Positions 27,642 to 33,065 of a DNA stretch of 33,065 nt are shown one piece after another; position 1 is the stretch's first letter; the number at the start of each line of letters is the position of its first letter. The notes beneath the pieces are model-generated. The model saw only the letters and a program-made list of their open reading frames with translations. It was not told the DNA's origin and searched no databases. The translations under genes were made by a program, and so were the position numbers. The stretch lies in assembly GCA_022925895.1 (NCBI GenBank), contig JAKSYS010000687.1:1-33065 (forward strand). The letters are read 5' to 3'. The DNA comes from Fragilaria crotonensis. Lineage: Eukaryota; Bacillariophyta; Fragilariophyceae; Fragilariales; Fragilariaceae.

Positions 27642-28119
27642 TGTGGAACTGCAACCGACATCAACCTGAAGACACCAGAGTTGATACTTACACTCATTGA
27701 TGCCGCGACAGGGCTAGCGAGCGCGATTCGCACACGGGAGTAGCAACGTGAGTTCGTGCGAGTCACAAGGATTCACAAGACAAAACGGGTGAAACCACGA
27801 TGATATTATTGGATGGATCTGCAGTTCCGTTCGGTCGGATCTCTCTTGTCTTGGAATATGTCGCTAGTGTTGTCGCTCTTGTTATCTATATAGAAGCCTG
27901 AAGCCTCAGTACCCTTACGATCGTCGGCGACCGGCAAAGATGCAGATGAGGCAAATAAAGGCTATAATAGAAGTTGTGAGGAATACACGAGGTACTCCGA
28001 TTAGACCAACTATGGAACTGCCGGCAGTTTAGATACTGTGGTTGTGGGTAGTACAACACAGCACAGTACGGCCAGATGATCCTACCGACATATACAGTGG
28101 CATGTAATGCAGTGACACA
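27642..28119 (-). repeat. 3' LTR of copia C (left end approximate)
   Basis: On the minus strand it starts TGTGTCACTGCAT after the purine tract and contains TTGCCGGTCGCCGACGATCGTAA (here in part), aligning with the LTR of B. The left end at 27642 is chosen for the TGTG/CACA termini, a length (478 bp) near the 414 bp of B, and the end of the transposase-like homology just before it. A TATA-like CTATATAGATAAC occurs near 27880-27895. Confidence 0.55.
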
Positions 28120-28129
28120 CTCCCCCATT
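28120..28129 (-). other. Polypurine tract of copia C
   Basis: AATGGGGGAG on the minus strand lies directly before the LTR start TGTGTCAC, matching copia B. Confidence 0.7.
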
Positions 28130-28195
28130 GTATGCATCCACAAATGCAGACAATGAGCACACAGGAGTGCAGAAACATGGCAATGGGCAACACGC

Positions 28196-29060
28196 TTACG
28201 CAGTATCGTCACAGGGACTCCACGGGGCAGCGTAGTGTCCCATCATACGACGGACATGGCGATAGTGGAGCGTTGACCCCAAAGATTTAGTGAGGGCATC
28301 CGCTGGGTTAATGATGCCAGGAATGTGACAGAGGATGATGTCGCCGTTGGCCTTCCATTCTTGGATCGCGAAATGCTGGATATCGATATGGCGTGCACGC
28401 GGTGTCGGGCGACTGGCATTGATCATCAGGATGGCGGCTTCGTTGTCCTCATGGAGCACGGTAGGTCCAAGCTGCGTGTAGTTAAGCTCATGTAGAATAG
28501 AGCGAAGATACTTCGCGATCTTGGCGGCGTGAACGGCGGCGATAAATTCGGCTTCAGTGGAACTTGTGGACACAGTCGATTGGACCTTGGATTTGTATGC
28601 GATAGGCCCACCACAGAACATGAAAACTAAACCAGTAATGGACCGACGGGTCGTCAAGTCGGTGGCGTGGGCGGCGTCGACATATCCGGAGAGAGTTGTG
28701 GACGATAGCGGTTGCGGGAAACTTGGTAGATTCGGATCAGAGGTCAGAGCGACGAAAGTGCCCTTAGGTAGGGAAGTCAGATGGGCCGGTCGCCAATATA
28801 TAAGACCCCAATCCTTTGTCATTCGTAGGTAGCGAGCGAGGCGGCGTAGAGAATCAAAATGGATCTTGCTGGGATGGTCCGAGAAGCGAGCAAGCAACGT
28901 GACCGCAAAACCGATATCGATGCGTGCAACCACATATATGTAGATGACGGCCCCAAGGACGCTGCGATAAGCGAATCCGGCAGCAATCTCGAACTCTTGC
29001 AAAGTATTCGCGTCGGCATTCGCGTTGGCGTCGTAGTCCGCAAATAATTGAGGGGATCGT
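28196..29060 (-). CDS. Copia C RNase H and end of reverse transcriptase
   Basis: The native part of this frame starts near 29060 (PQLFADYDANANADAN) and runs to the stop at 28196. It contains RSVLGAVIYIYVVARIDIGF, then RNase H motifs GYVDAAHATD, STSSTEAEFIAA, HEDNEAAIL and RARHIDIQHFAIQEW, and ends KSLGSTLHYRHVRRMMGHY. The codons upstream to 29239 in the same frame are not native. A short imperfect GCGAAT/GCCGAC repeat (about 28999-29035) lies at the frame break. Confidence 0.8.
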
Positions 29061-29487
29061 CGAGAGCGCAAGAGGTTCGATGGGTTTCTCACTAGATTCG
29101 TGGACAGCAGCAGACGACCATCCGTAGTGAGTGAGGAACTTGTCGATGTACGATTCGCACGTGATCTGGATATATTGTTGTGTCTGTTGGACGTCAATGC
29201 CGTTGAAAGATGTGAGCATACCTTCATTGCGAAGATCAATCTTGTCCTCGGAGCAAATTATCGTCACCAGTTTGCGAATCGAATCAGTGTTGGTACAACC
29301 AATGGCGAGATCGTCAACTTGTCGGGAGATGAGCATTTGGAATCCGTTGTAGGTGCCGGTGTATATGCTTCGCTCGTGCGTTGTCGAAACGAATCCATGC
29401 CGGGCTAAGACCTTGTTGAGGAAACGTTCCCATAGCGAGCCGGATTCGGGGTGACCCTGTAAAGCGTGCTGGACAGGGGAGTACCAT
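29055..29487 (-). pseudogene. Copia C reverse transcriptase middle segment
   Basis: This frame reads SPVQHALQGHPESGSLWERF, THERSIYTGTYNGF, then the catalytic SRQVDDLAIGC (QVDD at 29310-29321) and FNGIDVQQTQQYI. It joins the upstream frame through one extra C near 29478 (CTCCCC where B has CTCC) and leaves it near 29055. Like B it has Q where copia RTs usually have Y. Confidence 0.75.
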
Positions 29488-31915
29488 ATCACGGGAGATG
29501 TCGATCCCATAAGTTACGGCGTACCAGTCGGCGTATTGCTCATCGATGTACACGAACGTTGGTTGATCCGGCGGTGGGGAGTTGGCATAGGCATTCGTCG
29601 CGTCTACTTTGATGATAGAGTAACCTTCGTTGGCGCAGAGTGCGAAGAAGAGACGCATGATCGGTTGTTCGATGCAGGACGAATACGTATTTGCAAGCTT
29701 CAGCTCGGGGGCAGCACGAGGAGAGCCGTCACAACAGTTGCGTGCCTTCCTGGTTCCGTCGGACTTGATTGAGTAGTTCCAGTGTTGACGGAGAATGATG
29801 GCGCCAGGAGGAGGATGAACCGGGGGTCCGTACATGTCTTGTTTCGCCATGGAGTCGTGTTGCTTCGCTTCCGCTTGGAGCCATTCCTTCCAGTTGGGGA
29901 GTCGCTTGAGTTTGCGCCGAGTAAAACCGCCAAGGGCCTGTTCTTCCATTGTTCCAAACACAGTAGTATTGAGAGAACGCATCATGAGAAGGATCTGATC
30001 GTAGGATAGAGGCTCATGAATGGTGGCGTACCCGGGCTCCGGTACTGCTGTGGTGGGGGCAGCGAGGAGAGGGGTGGCACGATGCGTGGAACGAAGAGAG
30101 TTGATGTGCAAGAGCTGGTCGACGGAGAGATGGATCGGGTCGTCACGGGGGCGGTCATGAACCGGGATGTAGCGCTCCGGTGCAAAAACAAGCGTGACGG
30201 ACGCGTCGTCGGACACGGCGGCGGCGGACAGAGCGGCGACAATGGAGTCGCATGTGAAAACCGGAGTGGTGTTGACGGAGACAAGAAAAGCCCCGATGTA
30301 TTTGCGACGGACGTTGCGAATACGAGCGGCCGTGGTGCTAGCGATGATACCAGATACGTAGCCGCGCTTTCGAATGTGACATGCGGTGATCTCGAAACCA
30401 AGGGTGGGGTGATCACATTTGATGAGCTGAGTGATGGTGTCCAGGCGGTTGAAGGGGTCGTCGGTGACTTCGAGGTTCATCGGGGACAACATGGGACGTT
30501 CGATGGGAATAGCGCCATCGAGGGACAGGTGGCGAAGCGCAAGGACATCGGGTGGGGCGTCATGATGAAGATCGTTCATACCTTCGTCAAAGCGAGCGTG
30601 AGTGGCGGTTTTCACGACGGTACTGGTCAAGTCATAGTAATATAAGACTTTGAGAGTACGAGAATAACCCAGAAAGATCCCGAGGCGCGAATTGGGGACC
30701 ACCCGTCCGTACCGAGAAGTAGTAGGCCGGACATGGACGCGACAGCCAAAAGTACGGAGTTTAGACAAATCGGGGAGTTCACCCCCGCACAATTCATGCG
30801 GGCTGAGGGGTCGGGAGCCGCGAGGGACAAAGTTGTAGAGCCGGACGTAATGGTAAAAGGCATACGGCCAAAACGCGGGTCGGAGAGCAGCACCAGTGAG
30901 CATAGCACGAAGTGCGTCGCCAATAGTTTGGTGGGGACGCTCACCAGGACCGTTCTGATGCGATGAATCGGGACCAGTGAGCTGAACTTGGTACCCGAAA
31001 TTGGTGAAGGTGTCGCGAATCTCATGACATCTGCCGAGTTCGCCACCGCCATCCATGCGTACATATTTGTCCGAGCACGCGGGGGCGTTGTTTGCAAGCC
31101 AGCTGTTAAGCCAATCAACGGGTGGGGCTTTGGTGGCAAACGCTCGTCCGAAAATACGCCCGCTATAGTGATCTGTGATGAGGGCATAACATGTCTCGCC
31201 GTTGAGACCCACGAGGTTATCGAAACGCTTAGGGTCCCCACTGCGCTGAACCATGAAAGCAAAGTCGATAGAGAGACCCTGGAGGCAGATGGTGGCAATC
31301 ATAGTGGATGCGGAACCACGAGGTGCTTTACGTAACTTAGCGGCAAGGCAGACGGCACACTGATCGATTGCACTGGGCATGGATAAGGCAGGCAAACCAC
31401 GAGTGTGTCGATGTAGTTCGGACAGGCGCCTGAAGTTGAGATGGCCAAGGCGTTGATGCCAAAGCATCGTGAGGGCAGGTCGACTCAGACTACCGACGAG
31501 GAGATCACGAGACACGGAGGAAAACTCAGGGAAGCGATCCAAAGAATGAAGCAGGGAGATCGAGGCGACCGGAGTCGGGTAGGACAGGGAGAGCGGAGTG
31601 AGCGAAGTTGTGGAGATGGCACTCGCAATGTATCGGTCGACGGATCGAGGGAGAGCGGCGGCTTGGTCGGCGGCAGCCGGGATGTACAACGCAGGGGTAA
31701 AAGTCAAACCGCCGCGGAGGTGTGTGGGTTGTAACCGGATGAACACATCGGAAGTAAGAGCAGTGGGATCGTGATGCGGGAAACGAATGAAGCCGTCTCC
31801 TTTATCAAAACTTGTCATACTGTAGCTCTCGGCACCCAGTTGTTTGGCAATGGCACAGTGTGAAATGATGACACCCGGGATCGTCGTCGTATGATATGTA
31901 CGAACGAAGAGGCAA
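29478..31915 (-). CDS. Copia C integrase and reverse transcriptase N-terminus
   Basis: This is a long intact frame (834 codons from ATG 31818, open to about 31915, where TIPGVIISHCAIAKQLG matches B). It has the HHCC zinc finger (LWHQRLGHLNFRR ... CAVCLAAK). The integrase core has a candidate first Asp in ITDHYSGRIF, the second in MDGGGELG and Glu in NGPGERPHQTIGDA. The GIFLGYSRTLKV end region and RT with WNYSIKSDGTRKARNCCDGS and VDATNAYANSPPP follow. All three integrase acidic residues are present. The protein is cut by the frameshift near 29478. It would insert the element cDNA into chromosomes and begin DNA synthesis. Confidence 0.85.
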
Positions 31916-31951
31916 CATGGGGTCGGTACTGTATCCGGAGGAACACGGTGG

Positions 31952-33065
31952 TCAAGGACGGCAGACGATAGGCAGGGACACGGAGGAAACCGACACCGCT
32001 GGGATGGTGAAGGTGGCTCCCGGCATCAAAAAGGCGGATGCGAGTCTGATGAGGCGAGAGGGGCGATACGCGTATAGTAGTGTGGCATCACTGGTGGTGC
32101 ATGCCATGGAGCCACTATCGGCGTGTGCGTAGACCGCTCGGGCTTCGGCGTCATATGTACCAACCAAACGACGGAGTAGAAACGAGTCATGGTCAGGGGC
32201 CAAGTCGGTGGACGGGGTGTCGTCGAGGGACAGAGACGAGGCGGTGACAGAGTCGAATATGGGTGCTTGCAAAGACGAGATAGTACATGTGGTGATCTCG
32301 ACGTTGTTGAAGCATGCTTCAAAATCAACATACGATCCGCGGACCGCATTGACTTGATATCCCTGGGGGGATTCGTCGTCCTCGTCATGATCAACAAGGA
32401 CAAGAGCGCCATCTTCTGGATCGGTGCCGCCGTCAGCTCGAGCAGGGGTCAAAGTCGAGGAAGAGGTCAGGCTGCGAACAGTGTTTGGACGTGCGCGGGC
32501 GTCGCGTCCGCTATTAAGTCGGCTGCGGAATTGCGAGTGCGCTGATGCGACCTGCGCTCGTAGCTGAGGATGGCGTTGAGCAAGACTTTCTGCCACGATG
32601 TAGTCAACGAAGCGGTTACAGTCAGTGAGAGTGTGACCGGGTTGCTGGCACCCGAGACATACAGTAGAGTGTGCCTGGTTTGTAGACATGGCATGCACGA
32701 GGAGGTTGATTTCGTTATCCCCCAGCGCGATGTCGGTGCCGTGGAGGTATTCGTCCGTCGGTGGCACACTTTCAATACGTCGGATGATAGGTGCAGATTG
32801 ATGGAATCGATCACGTGTATTTTACATAGCGGGGGAAGGTGCTGTCGTGTCGCGACCGATTTCGGTCGCGTATTGCATGAAAGTTGTTGCAAGACAATGG
32901 AATTTCAAACACAGAGGGAAAGACAGCAAGGCAACTGAAGGAGCTCTGTAGACAGCATGGAATTCAAACGTTCAAAACCGTTGCAAACACAGTCGAGCGG
33001 AATCGTTCGGAGTTGGAACTTGACCTAAGGGGAAAGGGAATTAATACCAGAGGCCGGAACAAAGG
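31952..33065 (-). pseudogene. Copia C gag C-terminus and protease
   Basis: From the right edge the reading is LCLKFHCLATTFMQYATEIG (about 32920-32860), matching B (LAQLATTFVEYASEIGRD). A TAA and a frame change follow near 32830, and the frame ending at 31952 carries the zinc knuckle CLGCQQPGHTLTDC (CX2CX4HX4C, about 32660-32620). Next come FRSRLNSGRDAR, an acidic stretch and the protease motif YAHADSGSMACT with intact D-S-G. The frame shifts again near 31930 into the integrase frame. The part of gag before about 32930 is off the window or unreadable. Confidence 0.75.

Larger units (their letters stand above)
27642..33065 (-). mobile_element. Ty1/copia retrotransposon C, 5' end off the right edge
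   Basis: On the minus strand gag, protease, integrase, RT, RNase H, polypurine tract and 3' LTR follow in order. It is the same family as copia B throughout: zinc knuckle, DGGGELG integrase, QVDD RT, purine tract and LTR start. Aligning gag with B suggests that the 5' LTR would lie roughly 1.4 kb beyond the window. At least four frame breaks are visible (gag near 32830, 31930, 29478, 29055). Confidence 0.85.

Noticed and set aside
30016-30645. 209-codon plus-strand ORF within copia C
   Set aside because: It is antisense to the intact integrase/RT frame of copia C and has a low-complexity, charge-rich shadow composition.

Overview
The window looks like a transposon-rich stretch of a eukaryotic nuclear genome. 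It contains five retroelements, a tyrosine-recombinase gene, a transposase-like remnant, a tandem cysteine-rich repeat gene and a decayed zinc-finger gene. I found no rRNA, tRNA, CRISPR array or bacterial operon. The mix of Ty1/copia pol genes, a YVDD-type non-LTR retrotransposon and a Crypton-like recombinase suggests a stramenopile alga, perhaps a diatom. That is inference from element types only; no housekeeping gene anchors the taxonomy.

Layout. 1-1920: a frame-broken C2H2 zinc-finger gene on the minus strand that probably continues off the left edge. 2038-2146: short direct repeats. 2204-3140: near-identical 183-bp cysteine-rich repeats on the plus strand, with a degenerate copy near 3290-3395. 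3401-3897: no gene, one perfect hairpin. 3898-5232: tyrosine recombinase (minus), diverging from an unknown ORF at 5307-5903. About 5820-9324: non-LTR element 1, cut off just after its endonuclease domain. 9325 to about 11660: copia element A (minus), with a complete 3' LTR and a dead, truncated pol. About 11660-20124: non-LTR element 2 of the same family, nearly full length (ORF1, endonuclease, reverse transcriptase, RNase H). 20125-26995: copia element B (plus), with a 60-bp remnant of the 5' LTR, a half-tRNA primer site, a decayed gag-pol and a full 3' LTR. 26996-27641: a frame-broken transposase-like remnant. 27642-33065: copia element C (minus), related to B and running off the right edge.

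How the parts relate. The two non-LTR elements share a domain order and a TAATG stop/start junction between ORF1 and ORF2, which suggests translation by termination-reinitiation as known for the silkworm SART1 element. Copia B and C share a polypurine tract, LTR start, zinc knuckle and an unusual QVDD reverse-transcriptase motif; A belongs to a different copia lineage. A interrupts element 1, and element 2 abuts a truncated A on its left and a truncated B LTR on its right. No partner piece appears on the other side of either junction, so this is not a simple nested insertion. Many breaks are single-base indels, several in homopolymers, so part of the apparent decay could be sequence error.
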